64,000 nucleotides of DNA from Ilex aquifolium (lineage: Eukaryota; Streptophyta; Magnoliopsida; Aquifoliales; Aquifoliaceae): NCBI GenBank assembly GCA_951799425.1, contig OX637407.1, positions 1,495,501 to 1,559,500 of the forward strand, written 5' to 3'. Positions 11,289 through 23,460 of the stretch are shown here, piece after piece (positions within the stretch are counted from its first letter, which is position 1; every line of letters starts with the position of its first letter). The translations under genes were made by a program, and so were the position numbers. A model generated the notes under the pieces. That model searched no databases. It was not told the DNA's origin and saw nothing but the letters and a program-made list of their open reading frames with translations.

Positions 11289-11604
11289 CATTTACCCAGT
11301 TTTGCCTATTTCTTTTGTTTTCCATTTCCAATCCATTCCAAAACTAACCAAATCCATAACAAACCTCTCCAACACATATTTATACACCAAACCTATCTAA
11401 TACAAGTTATAGGACCTAACATTTTATATTTTCACTCACTAAAACTAAATTTCAACTATATTTTCATTAACATTTTAAATTTTTACTTTTCAAATTTACA
11501 AAGTTCAAACACACTTCAATACCCCTATCCACATCTTTACAACCATTATTTGCTATATCTATATATCTGTATGCATATATAAAAGAAAAATGCGGGGTGT
11601 TACA

Positions 11605-12504
11605 TTTAGTTTTTCAGAAGCATTCTTAATTCAATCATTGAGTCAAGATGGTGAAGTTGCGTCTGGACGCACCTATCTATCCAGAACTTGGTCCCACTTC
11701 ACCCAAGGTTGACCAGTTGAATCATTTGTTAATTACACTTTGAACCCCTTGATTTACTTGTAATCTTCAATTGTATGGTCAATTTTTCAAGCATTTTGAT
11801 TTATCCCAATTCACCTATTTTACCTGATAAATTCACCAAAAACTGAAAACCAATCAAAGCATAAAATCAGAGAATAATCCAATTAATAGCTCAGAATTAA
11901 TGTAATCCATCATAAATAATAAAGAAAGATCTGACACTTTTGATGACGAATCAAAGAGATACTCTCTATTTATAGGCTTGAAATAGGGTTTGTCTTGAGG
12001 ACCAATAAAACACAAATTGGCGAACGACCACTCGAGCATTCTTTTTTCATTCCAGCAAATATAGGCTAGTCCCTACTGGTTTTTAAGCTAGAAACCAAGC
12101 AAAAACTTGTGTCCTTGAGCATTAAAGAGTGTTTGCTCAAGTGGGATCCGAGGATCCGATTAATGACTCAAGTCTATGTTTTCAAAAATTCATTTAGGGT
12201 TTTAAAAAAAAATTCTTGAAAAACACATAGTTTTTATTAATAGATCAATCACTGATTCCATTTTACCTAATCTGCCTAATTTTAATAAATTAAACCAGGA
12301 GTGCTAAGGTCTCTAGGTCATTACCTTATCCTAAGCAAGAAAGTGCATACAGAGAGTCTCTCGATGTAGCTTGAAGCACAATCTCCACCCTTCTCTTGAA
12401 GCTTTTGGATATTCTATGTTGTAACATCAAGACCATAGAATAGGTTAAGATTTTTAAAAAGACTTCACAAAAGTAGCCAATTACTAACAATATCCTAACA
12501 ATCA
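11605..12504 (-). repeat. Copia-type LTR, main part
   Basis: In minus-strand sense the LTR starts TGATTGTTAGGATATTG at 12504, directly after a GGGGG polypurine tract. That is a typical junction in the SIRE/Maximus group of Ty1/copia elements. It has a TATA box CTATAAATAG (11966-11975). It continues beyond the Tekay-like insertion at 2332-2602. The low-coordinate end is hidden by the Athila-type insertion. Open frames here are not genes. Confidence 0.65.
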
Positions 12505-13262
12505 CCCCCTTTGGCAATTTCGTGATAAAATACACAAGAAATTTAAGATTACAACCTACAAAGCACTAGAACAAAACGAATTATAATCAAATCTCAACAC
12601 TCATGTACAAGTTTCTAAATCTCAATATCTCTATACAAGAACTGTCTTCTGATGAATGCTTTAAAAATCATAGTCCTACACGTTAACGGTCAAACCAATA
12701 ACTTGTGAAAAACATAATATGTATGAAAGACATAACATAATCACAGGCATGGTAAGCACCAAGAGAAGCATATGACATTTTGATGTTAAAATTATGCAAG
12801 TGTTAATATGTTACATCTGTCAGAAATACTGACCCAATATGATTGAGAACCTATGAATATAGCAATCAAAAAGCACAATAAGTTCTCCCCCTTAGTTGTG
12901 TTCACAAGTAAAATAACAAGTGAAAAATAGGTGACTTCATGTCAAGTTTGTGTACGTACTCCCCCTGAGTATTAGAACAAACTCCCTCTCACTCTATTTT
13001 CATGCACTAAATCACTCTATCTAACGAAAAAATTTCTCCCATATTACCCCAAAACACCCCCCTTTTTGTCAAAAAAGTGTCAAATAGAAGTATGTCACAA
13101 CAAGAAAAATAAAAAGGAACAAATTCAGCAACAAAAAAAAAAATACAAACTATATGGTCCAATACTAAGTCTCCAACAAATCAAGCAGAGCCTGTAGTTG
13201 TATCATCACCATCTCCATCACATGGCTGTGTATCAGGCTTATCGTCATCATTAATAAATTTA
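12505..13262 (-). mobile_element. 3' internal region of copia-type (SIRE/Maximus-like) element, degenerate
   Basis: The minus strand shows several separate polypurine-like tracts. One adjoins the LTR (CCAAAGGGGG, 12505-12514); others are AAGGGGGAGAAC near 12890, CAGGGGGAGTACG near 12965 and AAAAAGGGGGGTG near 13062. Multiple tracts in the 3' region are known for SIRE-type elements. Near 13176-13262 a short acidic reading frame (DGDGDD) could be the end of a coding region. No protein domain is recognisable and the left part of the element is missing. Confidence 0.5.
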
Positions 13263-13559
13263 GCATTCCATAGCAATGATTTGACAAGTAGGTCTCACTT
13301 TGTTACATAGACATATATAACTTTTGAAGAAAAGCATGTGACAGTCAGTAACGATCTCAAGTTTCAATGTACAAATAGAAACATTCACAAAGGAGTGGAA
13401 CTAATTCTCAAAATCATAACAAGTATATCTCATGTACGTAAGTAGACTAATATTAATCCACACATCGAGTATATCTTGGCCCACACATGCACACAACAGA
13501 GTATTTATAGTGTCAAAAAATGAAGAAAACCCTAACAATTGATCAAGAATATTTTTAGC
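13263..13559 (-). repeat. Unclassified LTR-like segment (left part)
   Basis: No coding potential. A minus-strand TATA box (CTATAAATAC, about 13502-13511) lies about 130 bases, after subtracting the solo LTR, downstream of the palindrome pair near 15126-15157. This suggests one old LTR interrupted at 13560-15046. Boundaries unknown. Confidence 0.35.
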
Positions 13560-15046
13560 TGTAACATCCTGACTCGAAAGAGATTACACTACTAAACTAT
13601 TTGAGGTTAAATTATAACTTACATATAGATAAAAAGTCTAATTGGGGCTAAAATACTACTTATTGAAACTAAAAAAAAAAAATACTAAAGTCACTAAATA
13701 AGTAGAAAATATGGAAAGTTATAAATAAAATATCATAAAGTTGGTTAAATCGTGGTGACACATGCCACTCTTGCTAGGCGTATGAATTGTTTAAGTGTCT
13801 AGAGCTTATATCAATGGGATAAGTATAGAAATAAAGTAATAAAGTAATAAAAGACATAACATAATCACATAATCAAAAACAAAAAATAAAGTGATAAAAG
13901 CTTGTCCATCGGTTGTGTGTGTAGTGGTGATTAACTAGTTGGTTGGATAATAAGAATGAATAAATAAAAAGAAACATGAGGTGTAAAAGGACACTTGTTA
14001 CTTTCTAAGAGTGCATGGCCTATGTTGTGTCTTTGTGTTGCACAGGTGAAGAGAGACTTATAAAGGAAGAAAACAAAAGCAATAAAGAATTTGAGGAAGA
14101 GAAGAAAGAGGTGGCAACTATAAGATAGATAAAAAAAATATGGAGAAAACCGAGAGGTAAAGAGGATGGCAATGAAAGGAAGCATTAGATCCATGAGGTT
14201 TCTACGACAAATCGAATGGTGTGAATATAATCTGATTTTTGAGGGTGATTCGATCTATTGATATTAATCATGTTGGGCAAGTGGTTTGTTGTATACAATA
14301 CACTCCTGATTAATCTCTTTATAGAGAGTATTTTATTAATATCATCCTAATCATATTTTAATGGTGGTATCGATTGGTTTCGAGTTTCGGTATAACGTTC
14401 CATTAGGTTATTGATGTTTCGATATTCCGTCAGGTTTTTCATTTGATGTATCATTGATCGTTGTAATGAAATTATTTGTGTTGGTGGAGTGCCAGCGACT
14501 TATCGACATGTGCATTAGGCATGCTTGATGACATGGTTATAGTTGTGAGACGTGTTTGTGGCCCTGAGGGGCATATGTGAAAGAATGAAATGCACTGTTT
14601 TAATGTACTTATGCTCTGTGAATTATCGTGTTAATTCATGTGTCCTTGATTGATTATTGGTTAGTTGAATAATTGTTCATCTCTCTCTCTCTCTCTCTCT
14701 CCGTATATTATGTTCTAAATTATTGACTGGACCTCCCAAGCTCACCCCCCCTTTACTCTCTCAGTTACAGGTTGAACTTGAAATAAAATTTGGTGGAACA
14801 TCGAATCAATTAACGAATCGCAGATGTTCAATCGATTGTAATTAATTTTATTATCGGGAGATTATTTATTCATCATAGAGGGTCTTAGTGATTTCGAAAT
14901 TTAAAAGAATGCAATGAGCATTGAATCAATTGAAATGGATTTAATTTATTGTTCTAAGGAAATTGTGTACAATTTATGGAAATTGAATTTGTGTTGTGGA
15001 GATTCTTAACGCTTTGAATATTATGAAATTGGGTCAGGGCGTCACA
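13560..15046. repeat. Solo LTR, chromovirus-like ends (1487 bp), TSD ttagc
   Basis: The ends form an imperfect inverted repeat: TGTAACATCCTGAC at the left, GTCAGGGCGTCACA at the right. It is flanked by perfect 5-bp duplications ttagc (13555-13559 and 15047-15051). No internal region remains, so it is a solo LTR left by recombination between two LTRs. Orientation cannot be fixed, since TATA-like boxes exist on both strands. It includes a (CT) microsatellite at 14681-14701. Two short open frames inside are not genes. Confidence 0.9.
14681..14701. repeat. (CT)n microsatellite
   Basis: Ten uninterrupted CT units inside the solo LTR. Confidence 0.95.
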
Positions 15047-15051
15047 TTAGC

Positions 15052-15989
15052 GACGCATCCAAACACCCCCAACATACTATTTCTGCTTTATTATGCTTAG
15101 ATGCAAATTTTCATTGTTTTGAGAGGCGTCCGAATGCTTCTTGGGGCATTCGAACGCCGGTATCTTTCGGTATAGACTTTCAGCTTTATTTTGACGTAGT
15201 TAGAAGTTGATTTACGAAAATTTCATGAAATATACTTTTGTAGCTCTTGAAGTCTACTTTTTAATGCCACATGAGTCAGCTCAATTGGACACAGGGGTAA
15301 AAACTTATGGCTAAAAGACTAAGATAGTGTCAAATTTCTTTCTACCCGAATTCTCTCAAAAATGCGTTTTAACTCCAAAATACTTCCAAACTTCTAATAC
15401 ACCCATATCAGCTATCCCAAGGTTTTTTGACATTTTGGATTCAATGGTAGCATTCTTTTGACCCAAAATCATTTAGAAACTAACCTACTCACCCTGCTCA
15501 ATCTTAAACACATTCGAAACTAAATTTGACATAAAAGTCAATACGCGTGAAACTCAAACTTCATGATCAATCTTTCAACAATGCTTCAAAGTTTCTACTA
15601 TCATGTTATTTATCTTAGGAGAAATTTTAAGATTATATTATCCTTATTTAATTTCAATATGAGATCTTATAAAATATCAATTGTAATAAGTTTATAGCCA
15701 AATTGATTAACCACCAAAAGTACTATTTTATTGTATTTAAAGATTAATTCATTGCATATTATTTATGATTAAATGTGGTAGATTCCTCAATTTTATATTT
15801 TGATACTTTTATAGTTTTTTGAATTATTTTGTATGTAATTAGATTGATTTAAAAAAATAATAGATAAGACAAGTGAAACAAACACTAGAGGAAGCGTCAC
15901 AGTTGAGAATATGATATTTGATAGGGATTGAAGGGCCAAGATTAAAAGATGAAGAGTTGGATAAGGCAATAATTTAATCCTTATGAGTG
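15052..15989 (-). repeat. Unclassified LTR-like and AT-rich segment (right part)
   Basis: It contains GCGTCCGAATGC (15126-15137) and GCATTCGAACGC (15146-15157), a palindrome pair like those of other LTRs here. The rest is AT-rich without coding signal. It is probably the continuation of 13263-13559, but I cannot mark its ends. Confidence 0.35.
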
Positions 15990-17146
15990 TCCAAATTAGT
16001 AGTAAACGCATTTAGAGTTGGATTAGAAAAGTACTCTAGAAGATAAGGTTTTGACATATCTTTAGTATTTTGGTCTTAAATTTTTATCTCGATGTCCGAT
16101 TGACCTGATTTTTGCGGCATTGGAAGGAAGACTTCAAGAGATACAAAAGTATATTTCTTGAAAAGTTTGTGAATCAGCCTCTACCTATACGGAAATTGAG
16201 CTTGAAGTTTGAGAAGATATGGTATCTTCTGCGGCCCAAAACCAAAGCTAAAAAGACGGTATACGAAAATTTGATGCACGAGTTTTGACCTAAAAAGACT
16301 CCTATTTGGCATGTACTTGTCCCAAAGACATCCCCACCCTCCCTAGTATAAATATAGGTTCTTTCTTTTGAGAGGGGGGAATTCTAGATCCCATCTTCTA
16401 CATATTTCTTTATTTTTTTTCATGTCTACGGATTGCTAAATCCCCAACTAAAGTTAGGGGAGATACTTTCAATGAAACACAATATTATTTTTGATCCAAT
16501 ATTCTTTTAATGTATAATTTATTCCATTAATTTTATTTTTTTCTTTTTGTAAAGTTTTTGCTATGTATAATTTCTTGATTCATTGTGTCATGTACATCGA
16601 ATGATTGAGGTTCCCTACGAGTCAAATAACTAGCTATTTCATGCTTGATTAATTAAATATATTTTTTCATAAAACAAGTTAATTTCTTATTTGTTATAAA
16701 ATTAGGGTTTATTTGTTGAAAAACTTGATTTATTGTAGACTCTGGGTACGGTGAATGCTTGTATCTACGAGTAAATTCCTAAATTTATTCAATTAAGTTA
16801 TTAATTATAATTTTGATGTTTTCATATTATCACCGCTAAATATTCTGATTGGAATAATTCTTTAGCTGATTCTTAATTCAGTTTGAAAATAGTAATAATT
16901 GTAGTATGGAATTGAAAGGGTATCCTCGATGCTTTAGTATTTCAAATTTCTGATTTTATATCAAACAACCTTGATTCTTTTGAACAAAAAAATTCCTACA
17001 ACAAATTTCAAAGTATTTTTCTTTTATTTTTTCTTGTGTTATTAGTTTTTCCAATTCCTTGTGGTACGACCTCGGACTTCAAAGTATTATATTACTTCGC
17101 GACAACCTGCACCTGGACGAACAATCTTTAAGTTGTAGCAAGTTTT
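15990..17146 (+). repeat. 5' LTR of a Tat-like Ty3 element (left end uncertain)
   Basis: The right end is fixed by the primer site at 17147. Sequence shortly before it (TACTTCGCGACAACCTGCACC) is typical of Tat/Retand-type LTR ends. A TATA box (AGTATAAATATAGG) lies near 16345-16360. Bases 15997-16270 recur almost identically at 22882-23154. The left boundary is only a guess. Confidence 0.6.
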
Positions 17147-17164
17147 TGGTGCTATTGCCAGGGA
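17147..17164 (+). other. Primer-binding site, tRNA-Asp type (decayed)
   Basis: TGGTGCTATTGCCAGGGA resembles TGGCGCCGTTGCCGGGGA, the tRNA-Asp complement used by Tat and Athila elements. Confidence 0.65.
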
Positions 17165-17411
17165 TTTGTTTGAAGACAAGGAACACACTGCCATCTATTA
17201 AGGTTTGCTAGATTTGAGATTCGTCACAGATCCGATAATCTCGTTCCCTACTTTTTTATTTTAATTTTTTTTTTGTCATTTAATTTTTGTTCTCTACTTT
17301 TTTATGCACTTGTGATTTCTCGACCATAAAAGGCATTTAGTTAAAGTAGATTTAGATATTTTTTGTGGTAGTTTGTTTGATTCTCATGTTCACTCTTATA
17401 CACTTAGCACG

Positions 17412-17793
17412 ATGGCTGATAATGGTAGTAATCATAGGGAGAATTTCATTATTTCATTACATACTTCTCTACTATTATTTCATCTCCTTAAATTAATTAT
17501 GTACATATATTTAATATTTCATGTATTTATTTCAACTTTAATTATTGATTTTAACTCTAATGATGTTCATATCATTATGAGTAACAACAAAAACAGTGCA
17601 CTACCACCTTTTTGTTTCTCCATATAATGGACTCGACAACTTTTGATCTTCTAATTCTAACCACATGAATTTATTTGAGGTTTTAATGTTTGTAGGCCAA
17701 AATTTTTTTCTGACTACAAGAAAGCTCGAAAATTTTCTCCTAAGTTGATGTCTGGGTTTTATGGACATGGAAAAACCAAGAGTTTATGGTAAC
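17412..17793 (+). pseudogene. gag: Start of gag, Tat-like element (remnant)
   Basis: An ATG in the expected place after the leader opens MADNGSNHRENF, a typical Tat/Retand-type gag start. Downstream coding similarity fades quickly. The element is broken at several places and is interrupted by the solo LTR at 17794. No later domain can be assigned. Confidence 0.4.
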
Positions 17794-17994
17794 TGCTTGC
17801 TTTATTTCCTTGTTGTTCCTAACCTCCTAACATCATCCCTCAAATGTATGTATGATATATGTGTGAAAGGGGGGAGTGTCACTCTCCCTTGGAATGATGT
17901 CAAAAGAAAGGGCAAGGGAATGGTGGAAAATGAAATGTGTGAGTGAACAAAAATGCTTCTCAAGTGCAAGAAGACTTTTGTATGTCGTGTTTTA

Positions 17995-18012
17995 CTTGGA
18001 GAGTACTCCAAG
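17995..18012 (-). other. Conserved LTR hairpin (copy 2, compensatory change)
   Basis: CTTGGAG, four-base loop, CTCCAAG. Relative to CTTGGAA/TTCCAAG in the other copies both arms changed together, keeping the pair. Confidence 0.65.
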
Positions 18013-19089
18013 GTTGTCTCCTTGGGGAAGGATGTGAATCGTGTAGAAGGTGATTTTGATGAAAAAAAAGTGTAAAATCTTTTGTTGTTTGGAATTGGTT
18101 TGTGAATTGTTTTGTGATGAAAATGAATTAGGAAACAAGTGTTGGCTAATTCGAAGGGTTCACTCCAATGGGGATGCCAAGACAACTCGAGTCTTTCCTC
18201 CAATAGAGCATAGATGTACGATTGATTCGTGGAAAGTTAGGGACGAGATGGAAGTGAGGAGCCAAGCATAACCCGTGACCAGGCCTACGGGATATCAAAG
18301 ACTCACAATTTCGTCCACCCTCAACCCAGTCAAACCGAGCCATCGTACTCTGAGAGGAGGAAAGAAGATGAGTTGTAATGGCATACCCAAGTGGAGGTCT
18401 CCCTTGGATTAGCCAACTTAATAACTTAGCTACTCATGCTTAAGGTAAAAACAACAATGCAATAAGAAGACATTATAAAGAGATGAAGATTGTAGTTAAG
18501 TTAATGCAAGAAAACCTAAACTAAAAGAGAATGCATTTACTACCCATTTTAAGCTAAGAAAATGAAGAACATGAATGCCTTAATGGTAAAAGCTTGAATA
18601 GATGATTAAACTTAAAAACAACTTGAAATAACTAGCATTAAAGACTTCAAACAAAGCTTAGAAAAGTCTTACAATGGATTACAAGGCAATGTATGGAAAG
18701 AAAATGAAAAAATATTAACTTCTCTCTCTAACACTATTCATCTTCTTCCTTGCACTCTCTCTCTATATTACAATGTATATCTCATAATGCAGAATAATGG
18801 AGTCTTCCCCCTCCAAAAATGTCCATGGAGTGATGCTCTAGCCCTCTGATAGGATCTCCAAGCCTAGGGTTGAGAAGGGATGGGCTGGACAGGTTTAGTG
18901 CAGACCTTGTCTCCACACCCAGCACCTTCTCTCTCCTCTTCCTTATTTATGATCAAACATCCAAAAGTCCATGGAGAGGTGTAAGAGGGATGTCCATGGT
19001 GTTGGGAGTGGCAGGGGCAGGTAGGAGAATGTCTGGTGGGACCCCCAAGACTGCAGAGCTTGAGATTCAGAATCTGACACTTATCAGTA

Positions 19090-19200
19090 AAACCTACCGG
19101 TAGGTTTCACCCCAGTAGGCAAAAAATACCGGTATGTCTGGCGGTAGGTGCAGGTCCAGTAGCTAAAACCTACCGGTATTGCCTACCGGCAGGTTTTCCC
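19090..19200 (-). repeat. Palindrome array, core CCTACCGGTAGG
   Basis: Two perfect cores and several decayed ones, spaced by CCCAGTAGGC and GGTCCAGTAGC. Same class as the arrays at 21811, 30201 and 53329. Confidence 0.7.
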
Positions 19201-19487
19201 TTGTTTTGCTGATTTCTTGGTTTCTTTGCCTCCTGAGCTATCATCAAGCCATCCTTTCATCATCATTCATCTCGAGCACTATGAGAAGGCTTTAAGAAGC
19301 ACCATTTATCACCTTTTATCTGCAACCATACCGACATTCCATAAATAGCGCAAACAATGCATAACAACTCATTTAACCACAAAAACCAGCACAAAACAGG
19401 GATGCAAAAGCACGTTAAATATACAATGTTTTGTGCTAATCAATAACTACAAAAAAATTTAAATTTTTTTTCTCTCTTTCCTAAAAT

Positions 19488-21561
19488 GCCCTGAGCCTGA
19501 TCCATATACTATAGCACGAACTGTCCAACAGTCTCGAGTATCTGCCACTCCCGGGAAGCTACACTAGCCAAGACTCCCTATGACTTCGATTGAGTGCATC
19601 AGCTACCACATTTGCCTGACTAGTATGGTAATACAAAAGTGAAATCATAGTCCACCAATTACTCCATCCACTTGTGCTACCTCATGTTAAGGTCCCGATG
19701 CGTGAAGATGTATTTTCAGACTCTTGTGATCTGAAAAGATGTCAACATGCTCTTTGTACAAATAGTGGCGCCATGCCTTCAAGGCAAAGACAACGGTCGC
19801 CAACTCTATATCGTGTGTGGGGTAGTTCTGCTCGTGGCTCTTCAACTGCCATGAATCATAAACTACCACCCTCTCGAACTGCATTAGGTTACATCCAAGT
19901 TCATCATTTGAGGCATCACAATAGACTGTGTGCCTCTACCTCCTCTCTGGAACTACAAGAATAGGAGCTGAAGTAAGCTTCCTCTTCAACTCTTAGAATA
20001 CCCTCTCACATGAGTCATTCCACTGAAATTTGACCTCTTTCCTAGTTAACCTAGTCATAGGTGCAGCTAGTCGTGAGAAGTCCTTAATGAACCTCCGATA
20101 ATATCCTACCAATCCTAAAAAACTGCATATCTCGAAGACTGACTTTGGCCTCTCCCAACTCATCACTACTCCAACCTTCTCTGGGTCCACTAACACACCC
20201 AAAGCAGACACCATGTGTCCTAAAATTTTTACCTCTGTCGTCCAAAATTCACACTTGCTGAACTTGGCATACAACTGGTGGTCTCTTAAGGTTTGGAGAA
20301 TGATCCTTAAGTGACCCTCATACTCCTCCTCAGACTTGGAGTAGATTAGAATGTCATCAACAAATACTACAACAAATTGATCTAAGTTGGGTTGGAACAC
20401 CCTGTGCATGAGATCCATGAATGTTGCTTGGGCATTTGTCAAACCAAAGGCCATAACGGTAAACTCGAAGTGCTCATATTGTGTCTTGAACGTCATCTTA
20501 GGGATATCGGCCTACCTAATCCTCAACTGATGGTATCCTGTGCACAGATTTATCTTGGAGTAAACCCGTGCCCCTCTCAGTTGATCAAAAAGATCATCGA
20601 TCCTTAGTAGTGGGTAGTTTTTCTTGATAGTGACCTGATTTAACTGCCGGTAGTCAATACATAGCATAAGGGTCCTATCCTTCTTCTTGGAAAATAATAC
20701 TGGAGCGCCCCAAGGTGAGGTACTCGATCTAATGAAACCCTTGTCTAATAATTCTTGCAACTGGACCTTGAGTTCTTGTAACTTCGCAGGTGCTATCCTA
20801 TACGGTGTCATACAAATAGGGGATGCATCGGGTTATAACTCAATGGTGAAGTCTACATCCCGACGTGGAGGCAATCCCGATAACTCGTTTGGAAAAACAT
20901 TTGCATACTCGTAAGCTACCCGATGTAGACCCAACTCCTGCCTCGACTCGTCCTCAAGTATAAGGCTCGCAAGCAAACCCATCAACTGACCATGCCAACG
21001 AGAATCATACCGAGCTTGAGGTAAAGCATTATATTTTTCTCCCTAAAATTTGAAGCAGACACCCTCTAGTGTATAAGTAGTGATTATCTTCCAATCACAG
21101 TCAATGACGACTTGGTGTGCCGCCAACCAGTCCATCCCAAGGATGACGTCAAATTCAAACATGTCCATGACCCTAAGGTCCACAGAGAGTTGAATCCTGA
21201 GATCTCTAAGTCACATCCCCGACATATCTTATCAATGCGTACCCTAGCTCCTAAGGGTGAACTTGTATGCAATGGCTCCTCTAAGGTCTCAACCTCTAAG
21301 CCCAAATGTCTTACACATGATGCAGCGATAAATGAATGAGATGCACCCGAATCAAATAACACCCTTGCCCATTATCAAGAGAGTAGAAATGTACCCTAAA
21401 TCATTGACTGATCCACTAGCTCAATTTATGGTGTGATGGCGAAGACTCGCCCCTAGGTCCCTGATGTCCCTGCCGATTTGCTCTGTCCTCGGCCTCGGCC
21501 CACACCCTAGCCCATCTAGCCTAATTACGGAGTCCCCGCACGTGAAGTAGTAGGGGCTTGT
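19488..21561 (-). mobile_element. Chromovirus pol fragment (Ty3), truncated both ends
   Basis: Minus-strand parts in order: aspartic protease (about 21080-21360, LFDSGASHSF), reverse transcriptase (about 19990-20830, [11 protein letters not shown] and FVDDILIYS) and RNase H (about 19690-19890). No integrase, gag or LTR is present. It closely resembles the pol of the chromovirus at 40040-51485, so it is an older relative. Broken at about five places; the right end is cut by the LTR at 21562. Confidence 0.85.
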
Positions 21562-22881
21562 TGATTAGCACAAAAGATTGCACATCATTTACACATTTGC
21601 ACCCTTTTTAGACTTGTTTTTGTGGTGAATATGGGAGGAATTGCATTATTTCTACAATTAATGAGGTTTCAATATATTTGCAGGCAACTAGTTGGAAATG
21701 GCGTGAGTTAAGCCCCCATCGTAGTGCTTAAAGTAAATGGAGATGAAGGGGAGGCTTGAAGATGGCATGGAAGGTGAAAGGACTAAGATTTGCGCAAAAC
21801 AAGTAAAAATATATCGGTAGGTTTGTTCATAAAACTACCGATAGGTTTGGGCTACTGGAGTTGGTTCTATCGGAAACCCTCCGGAAGGTTTTGGCTACTG
21901 GAGTAAAATCTACCGGTAGGTTTTTCCATCGACCTACCGGTAGGTTTTGCTGAAACATGCCAGATTCTACAACTCAAGCTCTGTCACGTTGGAGGTCCCA
22001 CCATTGATTCTCCCACTTGTCCCCTGACATCCCTTACACACAGACATGCCTCCCCATACCTAGGGTTGGACTTTGGAGGCCATTGCATTTATGAGGATGA
22101 TAGAGAAGGGGGGAGCATGGAGAGTTGCTGGGTAGGCTGTTCCTAGCTTGTGCAATGCATCAACTCAGCCTCCTATGGATGAGAGGCCTGTCACACACCA
22201 GAGAAGACCTCCATGGACGAAAATGCAAGCAACACTTCATATTATTCAGTTTTGTAGAGCATTGTAGAGAGAGAAGCTCAAGGTAGAAAATATAGTTGTA
22301 GAGAGAGAAAGCTTAGATTTTTGCATTTCATCCACTCATTTCACTTGTAATCTTCTGTAAGACTTTTGTAAGCTTCATTTATTACCTTTAATGTCATTTA
22401 TTTCAAGTGCATTGCAATATTAGTTACACATTTTAGATTTTACCATTGTTGTATTGAGTTTTTCATTTTCAAGCTTTTAAAATGGGTATTCAATGCACTA
22501 CTTCATAGTTTAACTTTTCTTGCATTAATTTAAGTTCCAATCTTCATTTCTTCACAATGTCTCTTTACTTCACATATGTTCTTGCATTAAATATGAGTAG
22601 CTAAGCTTTAAGTTGGCTAATCCAAGGGAGAATTCCTCTTGGGTATGCTAAATCAACTCCTTTTCATTCCTCCTCGTAGTGAAATACGGTTTGGTTTGAC
22701 TAGGTTGAGTGTAGACGTGGTTGTGAGTTCTTGATACACCGTAGACTTGTCACGGGGTATGCTTGAATCCTCACCTCCATTTTAGTCCATCGCTTCCTAC
22801 AAATCAATCGAATGTCTAGGCGCCATTGGAAGAATGTCTAGAGTTGATTTGGCATTCCCATTGGAATGACCTCTTTGGATT
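21562..22881 (+). repeat. Athila-type LTR, 3' end missing
   Basis: Starts TGATTAGCACAAAAGATTG. Its first 47 bases match the LTR start at 56990, so it may be the 5' LTR of element A1. Similarity to full LTRs stops near 22881, where Tat-LTR sequence begins, so the last few hundred bases are absent. It contains an ACCGGT array (21811-21950). Confidence 0.75.
21811..21950 (+). repeat. Palindrome array, mixed CCTACCGGTAGG and CTCCGGAAGG cores
   Basis: ACCGGT-type cores stand beside one CTCCGGAAGG core within one array, separated by TTTTGGCTACTGGAGT. The mixture bridges the two core types seen in different elements. Confidence 0.7.
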
Positions 22882-23154
22882 AGTAGTAAACGCATTTAGA
22901 GTTGGATTAGAAAAGTACTCTAGAAGATAAGGTTTTGACATATCTTTAGTATTTTGGTCTTAAATTTTTATCTCGATGTCCGATTGACCTGATTTTTGCG
23001 GCATTGGAAGGAAGACTTCAAGAGATACAAAAGTATATTTCTTGAAAATTTTGTGAATCAGCCTCTACCTATACGAAAATTGAGCTTGAAGTTTGGGAAG
23101 ATATGGTATCTGCGGCCCAAAACCAAAACTAAAAAGACGATATATGAATCTTCC
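22882..23154 (+). repeat. Tat-like LTR fragment, duplicate of 15997-16270
   Basis: Near-identical over about 270 bases to the Tat-like LTR at 15997. It joins a broken Athila LTR on the left and a broken copia element on the right, so both junctions are rearrangements rather than clean insertions. Confidence 0.8.
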
Positions 23155-23460
23155 GGTGTGCCCAATCTTCCTCTTCGTCTTGAGATCCTGAAAGACACAA
23201 TAAGAGGGATAAAAAGTTATAGAACAATTAAGAGAATGGGTAATCTTGTTAATGGAAAGTAAACTAAAAAGAAACTGATGAACAAATAACATGGAGGATA
23301 GGGACATATCAGGACTCAAGTGAGTAGTCCCCAAACCTGAAACTTTAGAACAAGTACCATTAGAAAGAGTAAAAGTACATGTGGAAGTAGTAGGCTGATA
23401 AGTAGAAAAAAATACTAGACGCACCAGTCATGTGGTCAGAAGTGCCAGAGTCTATGATCT
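23155..23460 (-). pseudogene. pol: Copia pol start: protease to pre-integrase linker
   Basis: The minus strand encodes TLSNGTCSKVSGLGT, LSPDMSLSSMLFV and LLSINKITHSLNC. This is the well-known segment between protease and integrase in copia polyproteins (compare LSSVLHVP, LLSVSKI in the family). Integrase, reverse transcriptase and RNase H are absent. Confidence 0.75.

Larger units (their letters stand above)
2603..11604 (-). mobile_element. Tekay/Del-like chromovirus (Ty3), nearly whole
   Basis: Complete minus-strand element of 9.0 kb: 5' LTR 9481-11604, tRNA-Met primer site, gag, pol ending in a chromodomain, polypurine tract, 3' LTR 2603-4727. Flanking bases are ttcag (2598-2602) and tttag (11605-11609), a target duplication with one C-to-T difference. 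By eye the two LTRs differ at about 19 of 2125 positions (0.9 percent). That is a few hundred thousand years at a grass-like rate and more in a long-lived plant. Pol is open throughout and gag shows about two breaks, so it is close to whole. It split an older copia-type LTR. Confidence 0.95.
9481..11604 (-). repeat. 5' LTR of Tekay-like element (2124 bp)
   Basis: Near-identical partner of 2603-4727, with the same minisatellite copy number, palindrome array (about 11158-11288) and TATA box (11100-11109). Open frames inside it are not genes. Confidence 0.95.
17794..19442 (-). repeat. Solo LTR, Athila type (1649 bp), TSD gtaac/ataac
   Basis: Minus-strand LTR from TGATTAGCACAAAACATTG (19442) to the end AAGCA (17794). 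Flanks gtaac (17789-17793) and ataac (19443-19447) match at four of five bases. It contains the CTTGGAG hairpin at 17995-18012 and the ACCGGT array at 19090-19200. It belongs to the same LTR family as 28093 and 53083. Open frames inside are not genes. Confidence 0.88.

Noticed and set aside
15793-16011. 72-codon hydrophobic minus frame
   Set aside because: AT-rich DNA gives Leu/Ile-rich chance frames; no start context or relative in the window.
17802-18203. 133-codon minus frame in the solo LTR
   Set aside because: Equivalent LTR positions in other copies are not open; it lies in U5-like sequence.
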